Shown here: piece after piece, positions 26,664-35,881 of the stretch
Position numbering within the stretch: the first letter of the stretch is position 1
Layout of the letters: every line of letters starts with the position of its first letter
Origin: an uncultured Oscillospiraceae bacterium
GTDB taxonomy: Bacteria; Bacillota; Clostridia; Oscillospirales; Acutalibacteraceae
DNA: 64,000 bases
Assembly: GCA_900539845.1 (NCBI GenBank)
Contig: UQDP01000006.1
Coordinates: forward strand, 1-64,000
Reading direction: 5' to 3'
Position numbers and translations under genes: made by a program
The notes under the pieces: model-generated
What the model was told of the DNA's origin: nothing
Database searches by the model: none
Seen by the model: only the letters and a program-made list of their open reading frames with translations

Positions 26664-28667
26664 TTATTCATCAACAGTGTCATCACTGCCGTTTTCGATC
26701 TGCTCGCCGGCACTTTCCTCGGAAAGATTCTGCGTTATATCTTCTGAAACGGCTGTATCGTCCGTTTCGGCTTCCGTTTGATCCGCCGCCTCGGCTGCAA
26801 GGACGGTCTCTTCTGGGAGACTGCCCGTTTTCATGAGAGAGTCAAATTCTTCTGCGTTGATCTTTTCACGTGACAGAAGCGTTTGCGCGATCAGCTCCAG
26901 CTTATCATAATTCTCTTTAAGAATATTCAGCGTTCTCTCGTAAGCTTTGCGCATCATCTTTTCAATTTCTTCATCAATGCGCGCCGAAGTTTCCTCGCTG
27001 TAATTATTTACATGACCGTAATCCTTGCCAAGGAATACTTCATTGTTTTCATCACTGTAAACAACGGGACCGATCTCATCACTCATGCCGTATTTAGCAA
27101 CCATGTCACGGCATATCTGAGTTGCGCGCTGCAGGTCGTTTGACGCTCCCGTGGAAATATCGTCAAGCGCAAGGGCTTCCGCAACACGTCCGCCCATCAT
27201 AGAAACAAGCGAATCCAGCATCTCATTTTTGGAGGTATAATTCTCTTCCTGAGGCTGATACATGGTATAACCGCCGGCGCCGAGACCGCGGGGAATAATA
27301 GAGATCTCCTTAACAGGATCGTGATTTTCCAGAAAATACGAAGCTACCGCGTGACCGGCTTCATGATATGCAGTCAGCTTTTTAGCCTTATCACTGTACT
27401 TATGCGATTTCTTTTCGGTGCCCATTTCAACGCGTGTTATTGCATCCTGTATCTCTTCGTCCGTAATCGCTTTCTTATGTCTTCTAGCGGCAAGAAGAGC
27501 CGCTTCATTAAGAAGATTTTCAAGATCCGCGCCCGTAAAGCCAATGGTAAGCTGCGCAATATCTTTAAGATTAACGTCAGGACCGAGCGGTTTATTCTTG
27601 GAATGCACCTTCAGTATATCTTCTCTGCCCTGCGTATCCGGCCTGTTGACGGTTATCTGCCTGTCAAATCTGCCCGGTCTTAAAAGAGCCGGGTCAAGGA
27701 CGTCCGGTCTGTTCGTTGCGGCTATAACGATAACGCCGCTGTTCGTGCCGAAGCCATCCATTTCAACAAGCAGCTGGTTCAGGGTCTGTTCACGCTCGTC
27801 GTTTCCGCCGCCGGTGCCTGCGCCTCTGTGTCTGCCAACAGCGTCTATCTCATCTATGAAGACGATCGCGGGAGCTTTTTTAATCGCCTGTGAAAACAGG
27901 TCTCTGACTCGGCTGGCACCTACGCCGACATACATCTCAACGAAATCAGAGCCGGAGATGGAAAGAAAGGGTGCGTCCGCTTCGCCGGCAACCGCCTTGG
28001 CAAGAAGCGTTTTACCCGTTCCTGGAGGGCCTACAAGAAGCACGCCCTTTGGAATTCTTGCGCCGAGATCCGTAAATTTCTGAGGATCTTTAAGAAATTC
28101 AACAAGCTCTTCAAGCTCTGCTTTTTCTTCATCGCACCCCGCCACATCGGCAAAGGTCTTTTTGTTTTTATCTTCAACCGTTTTTGCTTTCACTCTGCCG
28201 AAGCCGAGAGTACGGTTGGTCTCATTGTTCATGGTGTCTCCCATTTTTTTCATCATGAACCACACGAGAAGCGATCCGACAACGATGATCAGCAGATATG
28301 GAATAAGGTTTACGAACCAGTTTCTGGAATTACTCTGCTTATAGTTATATTCGATCTGTGCGTCGGGATGCGCCTCGTTATACGCGTTAACACTGTCTCT
28401 TATATCGTCAAGAAAATAAGTTACGCTCGGCACGCGGTAATCCTGCGTTTCGTCAGGTTTGCTGAACAGCTCATATGAAAGAGTGCCCGATGTGAGATCT
28501 AATTCAAATTCGGAAACCTGATTCGTTTTAAAAAGATTTACAACCTCACTGTATTTTAAATCAGCTTTATTCTGATTGTTCGCGAAGGTGAATGCAAGCA
28601 CCACAAGCACAATCGGAATGAGAATGTAAAATATTGCTGATTTCCAGTTTTTGGACATATTGTTCAT
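26664..28667 (-). CDS. ftsH: ATP-dependent zinc metalloprotease FtsH
   Basis: A 667-residue membrane-anchored AAA+ protease. Two transmembrane segments (about residues 10-30 and 119-138) flank an extracellular domain. Then come Walker [13 protein letters not shown], Walker [10 protein letters not shown], the second region of homology and the zinc motif HEAGH. The C-terminal 50 residues are strongly acidic. It degrades membrane and short-lived proteins. Its ATG overlaps the tilS stop codon (TAATG) with GGAGG inside tilS. The tilS-ftsH order is widely conserved in Firmicutes. Confidence 0.97.
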   Translation of the reverse strand: MNNMSKNWKSAIFYILIPIVLVVLAFTFANNQNKADLKYSEVVNLFKTNQVSEFELDLTSGTLSYELFSKPDETQDYRVPSVTYFLDDIRDSVNAYNEAHPDAQIEYNYKQSNSRNWFVNLIPYLLIIVVGSLLVWFMMKKMGDTMNNETNRTLGFGRVKAKTVEDKNKKTFADVAGCDEEKAELEELVEFLKDPQKFTDLGARIPKGVLLVGPPGTGKTLLAKAVAGEADAPFLSISGSDFVEMYVGVGASRVRDLFSQAIKKAPAIVFIDEIDAVGRHRGAGTGGGNDEREQTLNQLLVEMDGFGTNSGVIVIAATNRPDVLDPALLRPGRFDRQITVNRPDTQGREDILKVHSKNKPLGPDVNLKDIAQLTIGFTGADLENLLNEAALLAARRHKKAITDEEIQDAITRVEMGTEKKSHKYSDKAKKLTAYHEAGHAVASYFLENHDPVKEISIIPRGLGAGGYTMYQPQEENYTSKNEMLDSLVSMMGGRVAEALALDDISTGASNDLQRATQICRDMVAKYGMSDEIGPVVYSDENNEVFLGKDYGHVNNYSEETSARIDEEIEKMMRKAYERTLNILKENYDKLELIAQTLLSREKINAEEFDSLMKTGSLPEETVLAAEAADQTEAETDDTAVSEDITQNLSEESAGEQIENGSDDTVDE

Positions 28668-29974
28668 TAAAGTTTATCCTCCGTACGGATGTATAGTGTA
28701 AGAACATTGGATGTGTTGCTGTCAACAGCAACTCTTTCTGCGGCCGCATATCCCCCAATACCGATTATGCCGCAGTTATCGGTTATAACGGGAATACGCC
28801 GGCGTTCTTCGGGTGGTATGTGAAGTTCGTTAAAAAGCTTTTTCAGACTCTTTGAACAGTTTCGTCCGGCAAGGGTGATTCTATCCCCTTCCTGTCTGCT
28901 TCTCACAACCACATTGCCAACTATTTTATCACAGTCACAGTAAAAATCAAACTTTTTGTTATTAAATTCACATTTATTTAAAAATTCTTTTACAGAAATC
29001 GTTTTTTTTACAACTTTAAATGCAAAATCATTTGTTTTTTTGCCAAGATCCGCTAAGCGTATCGTACCGGCAGCCGACACTGCATAGACATCTCCGTTCA
29101 GTTTAAAGCGGGAATTCCTTTCGATCAAGCCGCAAATGCCTGTTATATTGACCTGATTGACCGGAAATGAATTTTCTGAAAGCCATTTTGCGCATATACG
29201 TCTCTTTTCGCTTTCGGACAGTTTTGAAAGCCGATCTACATCAAGTCTGTTATTTCTACATACAGACAAATATATGCTGTCAATATGTGACTCCAGAAAT
29301 GCTTCATCCAATGTGACAGATTCAATAAGCTTTGCAGCATTTGCCTGAAATTCGGGATTCAGTTTACCGAAACGCGGTATCAACACATTTCTTATGAAAT
29401 TTCTGGAATATGCGTTATCGCTGTTGGTGCTGTCAACGCAGTAATCGATCGAGTTCGAATCAAGATACTCTCTGATTTCCGCTGAAGTCACTTCTATCAA
29501 GGGTCTGATTATGTTTTCCCTTTTGGGAGAAATCGAGCATAGACCTTTAAGAGATGTGCCCCTTGCGATGCGAAACAGCATGGTCTCTACATTATCTGAA
29601 AGGTTGTGCGCGGTTGCGATTTTGTCACAGCCGAAAGTCTCAAAAAATTCATATCTTTTCTTTCTGCTGTATTCTTCAACGCCCATTCCGGCTTCTTCAG
29701 CTTCTTTCGGCGCGTTGATGTGAAGAATTTTAAGCTCTATGCCGTTTTTCATACAGAGCTCTCTGCAGAATTCGCAGTCACGCATACTTTCATTGCCTCT
29801 GATGCCATGCTCCACATGCGCGGCTTTTAATTTTAAACCGAATTCATCACGTATCGCAAGCAGAAACCGAGTCAGCAGAACGGAATCAGCCCCGCCGGAA
29901 AGTGCGATGAGCACGGATTCTCCGTATGAAAGCAGATTATATTTTTTTACCGTCTTAAGAATTTTATTCTTCAT
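28667..29974 (-). CDS. tilS: tRNA(Ile)-lysidine synthetase
   Basis: A 435-residue PP-loop ATPase that converts C34 of tRNA-Ile(CAU) to lysidine so that it reads AUA. The PP-loop is ALSGGADSVLL, and the family signature HGIRGNESMRDCEFC follows. The C-terminal TilS_C domain contains GNVVVRSRQEGDRI and KLFNELHIPPEERR. The open frame reaches 30016 inside dnaB, but ATG 29974, with AAGAAG upstream, fits the family start. It overlaps dnaB by 11 nt and ftsH by 3 nt, so the three are coupled. Confidence 0.95.
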   Translation of the reverse strand: MKNKILKTVKKYNLLSYGESVLIALSGGADSVLLTRFLLAIRDEFGLKLKAAHVEHGIRGNESMRDCEFCRELCMKNGIELKILHINAPKEAEEAGMGVEEYSRKKRYEFFETFGCDKIATAHNLSDNVETMLFRIARGTSLKGLCSISPKRENIIRPLIEVTSAEIREYLDSNSIDYCVDSTNSDNAYSRNFIRNVLIPRFGKLNPEFQANAAKLIESVTLDEAFLESHIDSIYLSVCRNNRLDVDRLSKLSESEKRRICAKWLSENSFPVNQVNITGICGLIERNSRFKLNGDVYAVSAAGTIRLADLGKKTNDFAFKVVKKTISVKEFLNKCEFNNKKFDFYCDCDKIVGNVVVRSRQEGDRITLAGRNCSKSLKKLFNELHIPPEERRRIPVITDNCGIIGIGGYAAAERVAVDSNTSNVLTLYIRTEDKL

Positions 29975-31331
29975 ACTTCTTTTCAACGCATCTGAATCTT
30001 GTGAATTCCTTATCAAACGTCATTTCGAGGGTACCTGTGGCACCATGCCTGTTTTTGGCAACGATAAGCTCGGTTGACGCTTCGTCTATCTCATCCTGCT
30101 TGTCCTCGTCCTGCTCGTTTCTGTAATAATCAGGGCGGTAAAGAAACATAACGATATCAGCGTCCTGTTCGATGGATCCGGATTCTCTCAGATCGGAAAG
30201 CTGAGGTTTATGGCTCTTTCCCCTGCCCTCGGTACCTCTGGAAAGCTGGGCGCAGCAGATTACGGGAATATTCAGATCCTTTGCCATCATTTTAAGATTT
30301 CGCGTGATCTCGGAGACTTCCTGAACACGGTTTTCCTTTCTGACGGCAGATTGGATAAGACCGAGATAGTCAATAATGATTATATCTACATTTTTCATCC
30401 GTCTCACCTTTGACTTGATCTCGGGCACGGTCGTGTTTGAGGCGTCGTCAAGATAAAGCTCAACCTGTTCATATTCGCCGGCTGCGTTTCCGAGCCGAAC
30501 CCATTCATCATCGGTAAGCTCACCGGTGCGTAGCTTCTGGCTGGGAATACCTGCTCTTGCTGACAAAAGCCTTTCGGCAAGCTGTTCCTTAGTCATTTCA
30601 AGACTGAAAAACACGCATTTCTTTTTAGCGTACATGGTAACATTCTGAGCCAGATTAAGCGCAAAGGACGTTTTACCCATCGCAGGACGCGCGCCGATCA
30701 GAATCAGATCAGATTTGTTGAGACCTGTAATATACCTGTCAAGCGTTCCGAACCCGGAGGGGATTGCTTTGAATTTTTCCTTATCCTCGCCGGTAAGCTT
30801 ATGTAAGCGGTCATAAACATCGTTAACGATAACATCGGATATTTTTTTGGGATCGCTGTCCTTAGTCCCCTGGCGGATATCATATATTCGCTGTTCCGCG
30901 GAATCAAGCAGTGTTGAGGCATTGGCTTCTCCTGAGGTAGCCGACTCGATGATATCCTGCGAAACAGTGATCAGAGTTCTGAGATAATACTGTTCCTCAA
31001 CGATCTTAGCGTAAGTGCCTACATTTTTTGTAGACGGCACACTGTCTCTCAGTGTTATAAGATATTCACGTCCGCCGGCAAGGTCATAATGCCCCTCCTT
31101 GGCAAGAACATCGGCAATTACAACAGGGTCGATCCTTGCCTTTGCCCCCGTAAACATCGTCATCATTGAAGTAAATATCGCTCTGTGCTGCGGCAGAAAG
31201 AAATATTCCTGCTTAACAATTGAAACAACTTCCTCCATACAGTCGGGATCGATAAGAATGGAACCGAGTACAGCCTGTTCCGCCTCCAGACTGTAAGGAA
31301 GCGCTGTGCTGCCTGAATTTGTTTGAGGCAT
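29964..31331 (-). CDS. dnaB: Replicative DNA helicase DnaB
   Basis: A 455-residue hexameric helicase. The N-terminal DnaB_N helical domain starts with PYSLEAEQAVLGSIL, and the RecA-like motor has Walker A GARPAMGKTSFALN, Walker B IIIDYLGLI and the AQLSRGTEGR arginine-finger region. It unwinds DNA ahead of the replisome. It follows rplI with a 21-nt gap, the usual rplI-dnaB order in Firmicutes. No intein is seen. Confidence 0.97.
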   Translation of the reverse strand: MPQTNSGSTALPYSLEAEQAVLGSILIDPDCMEEVVSIVKQEYFFLPQHRAIFTSMMTMFTGAKARIDPVVIADVLAKEGHYDLAGGREYLITLRDSVPSTKNVGTYAKIVEEQYYLRTLITVSQDIIESATSGEANASTLLDSAEQRIYDIRQGTKDSDPKKISDVIVNDVYDRLHKLTGEDKEKFKAIPSGFGTLDRYITGLNKSDLILIGARPAMGKTSFALNLAQNVTMYAKKKCVFFSLEMTKEQLAERLLSARAGIPSQKLRTGELTDDEWVRLGNAAGEYEQVELYLDDASNTTVPEIKSKVRRMKNVDIIIIDYLGLIQSAVRKENRVQEVSEITRNLKMMAKDLNIPVICCAQLSRGTEGRGKSHKPQLSDLRESGSIEQDADIVMFLYRPDYYRNEQDEDKQDEIDEASTELIVAKNRHGATGTLEMTFDKEFTRFRCVEKKYEE

Positions 31332-31352
31332 TTTAAATCATCCGTTTCTTTT

Positions 31353-31796
31353 TCAGACTTCTGAGACCTGAATGTAAATTTTCGCGCTGATACCCTGATA
31401 TATTTTTATCTCGGCTTCATATGTGCCGAACTGTTTGATATCTTCAACAGTTATTTTTCGTTTGTCAATATCAAGATTCAGATCGCTTTTTATCTTTGCT
31501 GAAATATCCTTGGCTGTAACTGAGCCGAAAAGCTTGCCGTTTGAACCGGCTTTTGCAGTCAGTTTAAAGGTCTTTCCTTCCAGCTTTGCCGCATCTGCCT
31601 CGGCAGCCTTGATTTCCTCTTGTTTATGGAATTTTTTGGCGTTTTCCTTATTGTTGAAATCATTCATCGCGGAGGCGTTCGCTTCGGTGGCAAGTCCGCG
31701 CGGGAAAAGGAAGTTTCTTGCGTATCCGTCAGAAGCATTTACAAGCTCGCCTTTTTTTCCGAGATTTTTAACGTCCTGCTTAAGTATAACTTTCAT
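31353..31796 (-). CDS. rplI: 50S ribosomal protein L9
   Basis: A 147-residue L9. The N-terminal domain with [26 protein letters not shown] (core motif [11 protein letters not shown]) binds 23S rRNA; a long central helix and a C-terminal domain follow. GGAGG lies before the ATG. In many Clostridia the gene upstream is a DHH phosphodiesterase (GdpP-like); here it is RNase J instead, 53 nt away. Confidence 0.96.
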   Translation of the reverse strand: MKVILKQDVKNLGKKGELVNASDGYARNFLFPRGLATEANASAMNDFNNKENAKKFHKQEEIKAAEADAAKLEGKTFKLTAKAGSNGKLFGSVTAKDISAKIKSDLNLDIDKRKITVEDIKQFGTYEAEIKIYQGISAKIYIQVSEV

Positions 31797-31849
31797 TTAT
31801 ATCCCTCCGAATTCAGTATGTAGGCTAGGCGGATCAGCCGCCATGCCGG

Positions 31850-33640
31850 TCATATCTCCATGATAATGGGAAGTATCATGGGGTTTCTTTTGGTTTTTTC
31901 GTACATCATATGAGATATCTCATCCCTAAGACTGGTTTTAACACTGTTCCAGTCATGATACCTGCTGTTGTAGGTTTCCGAGATCACACGGCAGGCAAGG
32001 TCTCTTGCGGAATTTATGAGTTCTTCGCTCTCACGCACATAAACAAAGCCTCTGCTCACAATGTCAGGTCCGCAAAGAACTTCACCGGTTTCGGAATCGA
32101 TTGTGGCAACAATGATTATAATACCGTCTGCCGAGAGGTGCTTTCTGTCATTCAAAACGATGTTCCCGACGTCGCCTACGCCGATGCCGTCCACATAAAC
32201 ATCTCCGCTCGGAACATCTTCAAGCTGTTTGATGCCTTTTTCAGAGATTTCAATGTGGTTGCCTATATCGCCCACAAATATGTTTTTCCGGCTTATTCCC
32301 ATCGCCTCGGCGAGACCTGCATGTTTTCTCAGATGTTTCTGTTCGCCATGTACGGGAATGAAATATTTGGGTTTCACGATCCCCATCATAAGCTTAAGTT
32401 CTTCCTGACAGGCGTGACCCGAAACGTGAACCTCATACATATTCTCATATATGACTTCAATATCGCGCTTCATAAGCTCGTTGACAACGTTTCCGACCAT
32501 TTTTTCATTTCCGGGAATCGGTGTTGCCGAAATGATAACGTAATCATTTGGGGACGCGGTGACCTTGCGGTGCTCTCCGTTTGCGATCTTCGTAAGCGCG
32601 CTCATGGGTTCGCCCTGTGAGCCTGTTGTGATGATAACAAGTTTATCGTCGCTGTAATTCCTTATCTCGTCAATGCTGATCAGAATATTCTCGGGAACAT
32701 TCAGATAACCGAGTTCTTCGCCCACCTGAACAAGATTTTCCAGGCTTCTGCCCACAACGGCAACGCGGCGTTTAAGGTGCTTTGCTACATCGATTATCTG
32801 CTGAACACGGTGGATATTTGACGCAAAGGTTGCAACGACGATCCTGCGTTTTCCGGCTTTCCTGAAAAGATTCAGAAAGGATTCGCCCACCTTTTTTTCA
32901 CTCATCGTATAACCGGGTCTTTCTGCGTTTGTGGAATCCTGCAAAAGCGCAAGTACGCCTTTGCTTCCGTATTCGGCAAATCTCGGCAGATTTATCATAT
33001 CACCGTCTACGGGCGTGGTGTCTATCTTAAAATCTCCCGTATGGATAACCGTTCCTCCGGCGCAGGATATCGCGAGCCCCACGGCATCGGGTATCGAGTG
33101 GTTTACATGAATAAATTCAACCGTAAATTTACCGAGTTTTACCTTATCTGAAGGGTTAATCTCATGCAGTTTCGCCTTGTTGAGAAGCCCATGCTCTGCC
33201 AGTTTACCTTTTATCAGACCGATCGTAAGTCTTGTGGAATAAATCGGAATATTAAATTTCTTCAGAAGATACGGTATACCTCCTATATGGTCTTCGTGCC
33301 CATGGGTTACGATAAGACCTTTGACCTTGTCTGCGTTTGCTTCCACATAAGAAAAATCAGGTATTACCGAATCTACTCCGAGAAGCTCGGTCCCGGGGAA
33401 AGCCAGACCGCAGTCAACAATGAACATATCCCCTGCGTATTCGTAAACGGTCATGTTTTTACCGATTTCGTTCATACCGCCCAAAAACGCAACCCTGATA
33501 TGTTCTGCTGCCCTGCCTCTTGTTTTTCTCGCGGCAGCTTCAGGTGTTTTTTTAGTGACTTTGCGGTAAGTATACATGCGCTTCTGGGAATTCCGTTTTC
33601 CCGCAGCGCTCTTATCCGCAGCCGTATTTTGTTTTGACAT
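31850..33640 (-). CDS. rnj: Ribonuclease J
   Basis: A 596-residue metallo-beta-lactamase/beta-CASP ribonuclease that degrades and processes mRNA and rRNA with 5'-exo and endo activity. The zinc motif THGHEDHIGG is present, with GDFKID, the beta-CASP ATFASNIHR segment and the VSGHACQEELKLM motif. An unusual basic, low-complexity extension of about 48 residues precedes the catalytic domain and may help RNA binding. It is the first gene of the rnj-rplI-dnaB-tilS-ftsH run and has its own promoter. Confidence 0.94.
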   Translation of the reverse strand: MSKQNTAADKSAAGKRNSQKRMYTYRKVTKKTPEAAARKTRGRAAEHIRVAFLGGMNEIGKNMTVYEYAGDMFIVDCGLAFPGTELLGVDSVIPDFSYVEANADKVKGLIVTHGHEDHIGGIPYLLKKFNIPIYSTRLTIGLIKGKLAEHGLLNKAKLHEINPSDKVKLGKFTVEFIHVNHSIPDAVGLAISCAGGTVIHTGDFKIDTTPVDGDMINLPRFAEYGSKGVLALLQDSTNAERPGYTMSEKKVGESFLNLFRKAGKRRIVVATFASNIHRVQQIIDVAKHLKRRVAVVGRSLENLVQVGEELGYLNVPENILISIDEIRNYSDDKLVIITTGSQGEPMSALTKIANGEHRKVTASPNDYVIISATPIPGNEKMVGNVVNELMKRDIEVIYENMYEVHVSGHACQEELKLMMGIVKPKYFIPVHGEQKHLRKHAGLAEAMGISRKNIFVGDIGNHIEISEKGIKQLEDVPSGDVYVDGIGVGDVGNIVLNDRKHLSADGIIIIVATIDSETGEVLCGPDIVSRGFVYVRESEELINSARDLACRVISETYNSRYHDWNSVKTSLRDEISHMMYEKTKRNPMILPIIMEI

Positions 33641-33691
33641 AAATATCTCCTTATATTTTTAGATTTTTTCCGAACAAAACATGTTGGGTAT

Positions 33692-33720
33692 ATAATATAG
33701 TAATATTTGGAACTTGTCAA
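33692..33720 (-). promoter_or_regulatory. Sigma-A promoter of rnj
   Basis: Minus-strand TTGACA (33715-33720), 17 nt, TATTAT (33692-33697). A 50-nt leader precedes the ATG, which has a GGAGA-like site. Confidence 0.8.
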
Positions 33721-33765
33721 GCGATGGGTGTATGGAATATCAATTATTTTAATATGTTTTCAATA

Positions 33766-33794
33766 TTGATTATTACCAAAAACAATGATAAAAT
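33766..33794 (+). promoter_or_regulatory. Probable sigma-A promoter of rnhA
   Basis: TTGATT (33766-33771), 17 nt, TAAAAT (33789-33794). It is divergent from the rnj promoter, whose -35 lies about 45 nt away. The -10 position rules out translation starts upstream of about 33800. Confidence 0.6.
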
Positions 33795-33832
33795 ATTCCA
33801 ATATTGATCAAATATTTAATAGGAAAGTGCAG

Positions 33833-34282
33833 TTGAAGTTTATGAAAAAAGTTCGCATATATACGGACGGCGCTTGCAGCGGAAATCCGGGCTGCGGAGG
33901 ATGGGGAGCCGTTCTTGTCTACGGAGAGAAGGAAAAAGAACTCAGCGGCGCCGAAGCTGAAACGACCAATAACCGTATGGAGCTGACGGCAGTTATAATG
34001 GCGCTCAAGGCGCTGAAAGAGCCTTGTGATGTTGAACTGACTACGGATTCAAAATATGTTTGCGACGCTGTAAATAAGGGTTGGGTCTATTCGTGGCGCA
34101 AAAACGGCTGGAGAAAGGCAGATAAAAAGCCAGCGCTGAATGTTGATTTATGGGAGCAGCTTTTGAAACTGCTTGAAGCGCACAGCGTTTCATTTGTTTG
34201 GGTAAAGGGGCACAACGGTCATCCGTATAATGAAAGATGCGACCGGCTCGCTGTTGCTCAATACAAAGCGCTTCAGAATTAA
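33833..34282 (+). CDS. rnhA: Ribonuclease HI
   Basis: About 149 residues with the RNase HI catalytic set: [11 protein letters not shown] at the N-terminus, NNRMELTAV and TTDSKYV in the middle, and [15 protein letters not shown] near the end (the Asp-Glu-Asp-Asp metal residues). It degrades RNA in RNA-DNA hybrids. Two starts are possible: TTG 33833, 8 nt after AGGA, or ATG 33842, which fits the family but has a poor site. It is monocistronic on the plus strand and ends at a hairpin terminator. Confidence 0.92.
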   Translation: MKFMKKVRIYTDGACSGNPGCGGWGAVLVYGEKEKELSGAEAETTNNRMELTAVIMALKALKEPCDVELTTDSKYVCDAVNKGWVYSWRKNGWRKADKKPALNVDLWEQLLKLLEAHSVSFVWVKGHNGHPYNERCDRLAVAQYKALQN

Positions 34283-34291
34283 AAGATGTTT

Positions 34292-35137
34292 TTATATTGT
34301 TTTTGTTGCAGACGAAATAACCGTCTGCTTTTTTATTGTTGCAATTCCGATCCCGAATCTTTTGCCGCTGAGTCTGTAGGCTTTTGCGCTTTTCTGAAGA
34401 CTTGTTCTTTCATCCAGTTTTTTTATCTGCGATCTGAACAGAGGAACTTTTTTCAAGCCGAAAAGCCTGTCATAGGTCTGGTTTTCATAATGGATAGAAT
34501 AATTTATGTTAAACAGACTGTCAAACTTAAGAATGTTACTGTTCGCATTCATAAATTCATTATTTTTCCCGTACACAAGCCAGCTTTCACACAGAAAATA
34601 ATCCCAGTGAAATTCGGGAAAAAATCTTTCAAAGAATAAAACAGCCTCATAAAAGGCTTGTTTGCATTCCCCGTAATCGAGTTTTCCGCAGGCGGGGATA
34701 TGAACATTGATCACATGATCGCCATATGAAAAAGGAAGCTTGGCATATTTCATTGTCGGGTTTTTGCAGGGATAAAGCTGAAACTGTAATCTGCCGATCT
34801 TGAACAGCTCAAAGGCAACGTGATTTCTGATCCACTGATAATTGTGCAGACCTTTGAAACCGTTTTCGCGGCACCATATTCCGATATCCTGCAGCGTATC
34901 AAAGAATATTTTATCGGGTATGCCTTTGTTTCTATATTTTTGATAGGTGAATTCAGAGGCTTTTAAGGCAGCCGCAAGGCGTTTTATATCACTGAAGTGT
35001 CTGAGCGCCGCAGTCTTACCGTTGGAATAATCCTCGCAAATGCGCAAAAAAGCGACCTCGTCCTTTAAGGCAAGGTCACTTAGCTGTTTTTTTAATTGCT
35101 CCGGCAGACCGGTGTCATTGATAAATTTGAATTCCAT
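34292..35137 (-). CDS. GNAT-like acyltransferase-domain protein
   Basis: A 281-residue protein resembling the family with NAT_N/GNAT_C acyltransferase-like domains. Recognisable parts are IGIWCRENG, the FELFKIGRLQFQL segment, VINVHIPACGKL, and CESWLVYGKNNEFMNANSNIL. The acceptor is unknown. Start at ATG 35137, which has AAGGA 5 nt upstream; an in-frame start at 35167 would overlap the preceding gene. It follows a single-pass membrane protein by 7 nt, so the two probably form an operon. Its stop codon lies beyond the rnhA terminator hairpin. Confidence 0.7.
   Translation of the reverse strand: MEFKFINDTGLPEQLKKQLSDLALKDEVAFLRICEDYSNGKTAALRHFSDIKRLAAALKASEFTYQKYRNKGIPDKIFFDTLQDIGIWCRENGFKGLHNYQWIRNHVAFELFKIGRLQFQLYPCKNPTMKYAKLPFSYGDHVINVHIPACGKLDYGECKQAFYEAVLFFERFFPEFHWDYFLCESWLVYGKNNEFMNANSNILKFDSLFNINYSIHYENQTYDRLFGLKKVPLFRSQIKKLDERTSLQKSAKAYRLSGKRFGIGIATIKKQTVISSATKTI
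34308..34334 (+). terminator. Terminator of rnhA, inside the 3' end of the convergent gene
   Basis: GCAGACG (34308-34314) and CGTCTGC (34322-34328) pair around a 7-nt loop, followed by six T. The sequence also encodes the last residues of the convergent acyltransferase-like gene. Confidence 0.82.
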
Positions 35138-35144
35138 AAGTTCC

Positions 35145-35741
35145 TTATTGTTCCGTGTCAGCTGCACTGTTCTGCGCGTTGGTTTCGTATTTGCTTGTCA
35201 GACCGCTTGACACAACATATCTTACCTCTGTGACGTCAATACCGTAATCGGATAATAACGGAAGCACTTCTTCGTTTAAGAATGTATCGTCTGCGTCATC
35301 ATCCTGAACGACAAACTGCGTACCGGCATCAAGATAGCGGATCTCCCTTGTGAGACCGTCTATCCCGTCAACTTCTTCTCCTTCAAAGAAAATATAAGTG
35401 CCTTTGACTGTAATGATTCCATCATAGGGATTAGCCGGAATCGTATAATTCTCACTTTCAGGCTGCGTTGTGGTTTCGCCTTTTGTGAAGCCACCAATCG
35501 TTCCGCTGAAATAGAGATAGCAGAACACGGCAATGACCACAACAAGAAATGTGATGATCACAGGCCATTTGCTGCTCTTTTTTTCTTTTTTAAAACGATG
35601 CCGTTCAAGAGTGGCTGTCTCTTCTTCAATGTGGGTTATATTGACGTCAACCATATTCTCCGTTTCGCGGTAGGACGCGTCCGTAACCTTGTGCACAACC
35701 AGGGGGCTGTCCAGATGTTCCTCGTTATATTCGTTAGGCAT
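35145..35741 (-). CDS. Single-pass membrane protein of unknown function
   Basis: I do not recognise the family. The 198 residues comprise an acidic N-terminal cytoplasmic region of about 50 residues, a Lys/Arg-rich KKEKKSSK stretch, one transmembrane helix (about residues 59-79) and an extracellular domain of about 110 residues rich in Asp, Thr and Tyr, with a possible linker of Thr, Glu and Pro. There is no signal peptidase or lipobox site. The topology resembles membrane-anchored sensor or binding proteins. It is probably cotranscribed with the acyltransferase-like gene. Confidence 0.65.
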   Translation of the reverse strand: MPNEYNEEHLDSPLVVHKVTDASYRETENMVDVNITHIEEETATLERHRFKKEKKSSKWPVIITFLVVVIAVFCYLYFSGTIGGFTKGETTTQPESENYTIPANPYDGIITVKGTYIFFEGEEVDGIDGLTREIRYLDAGTQFVVQDDDADDTFLNEEVLPLLSDYGIDVTEVRYVVSSGLTSKYETNAQNSAADTEQ

Positions 35742-35822
35742 ATTAAAATTCCTTTATTAACAAAATCAACATATTGTATATAATAAATAATATCATAAAA
35801 CATGTTTTTTTTCAATAAAATA

Positions 35823-35851
35823 TTGAAATTAAAAAAAGCGGCTGTTATAAT
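35823..35851 (+). promoter_or_regulatory. Sigma-A promoter of the ROK gene
   Basis: TTGAAA (35823-35828), 17 nt, TATAAT (35846-35851). GGAGG precedes the ATG at 35882, giving a short leader of about 24 nt. Confidence 0.82.
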
Positions 35852-35881
35852 TCAAATATAGATATTTGACGGAGGGCTCCT

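Noticed and set aside
27418..28083. Plus-strand open frame of 221 codons opposite ftsH
   Set aside because: Antisense to the AAA+ domain of ftsH; Ser/Pro/Ala-rich composition is typical of a shadow frame.
31910..32620. Plus-strand open frame of 236 codons opposite rnj
   Set aside because: Antisense to a well-supported RNase J gene, with no ribosome binding site or homology.
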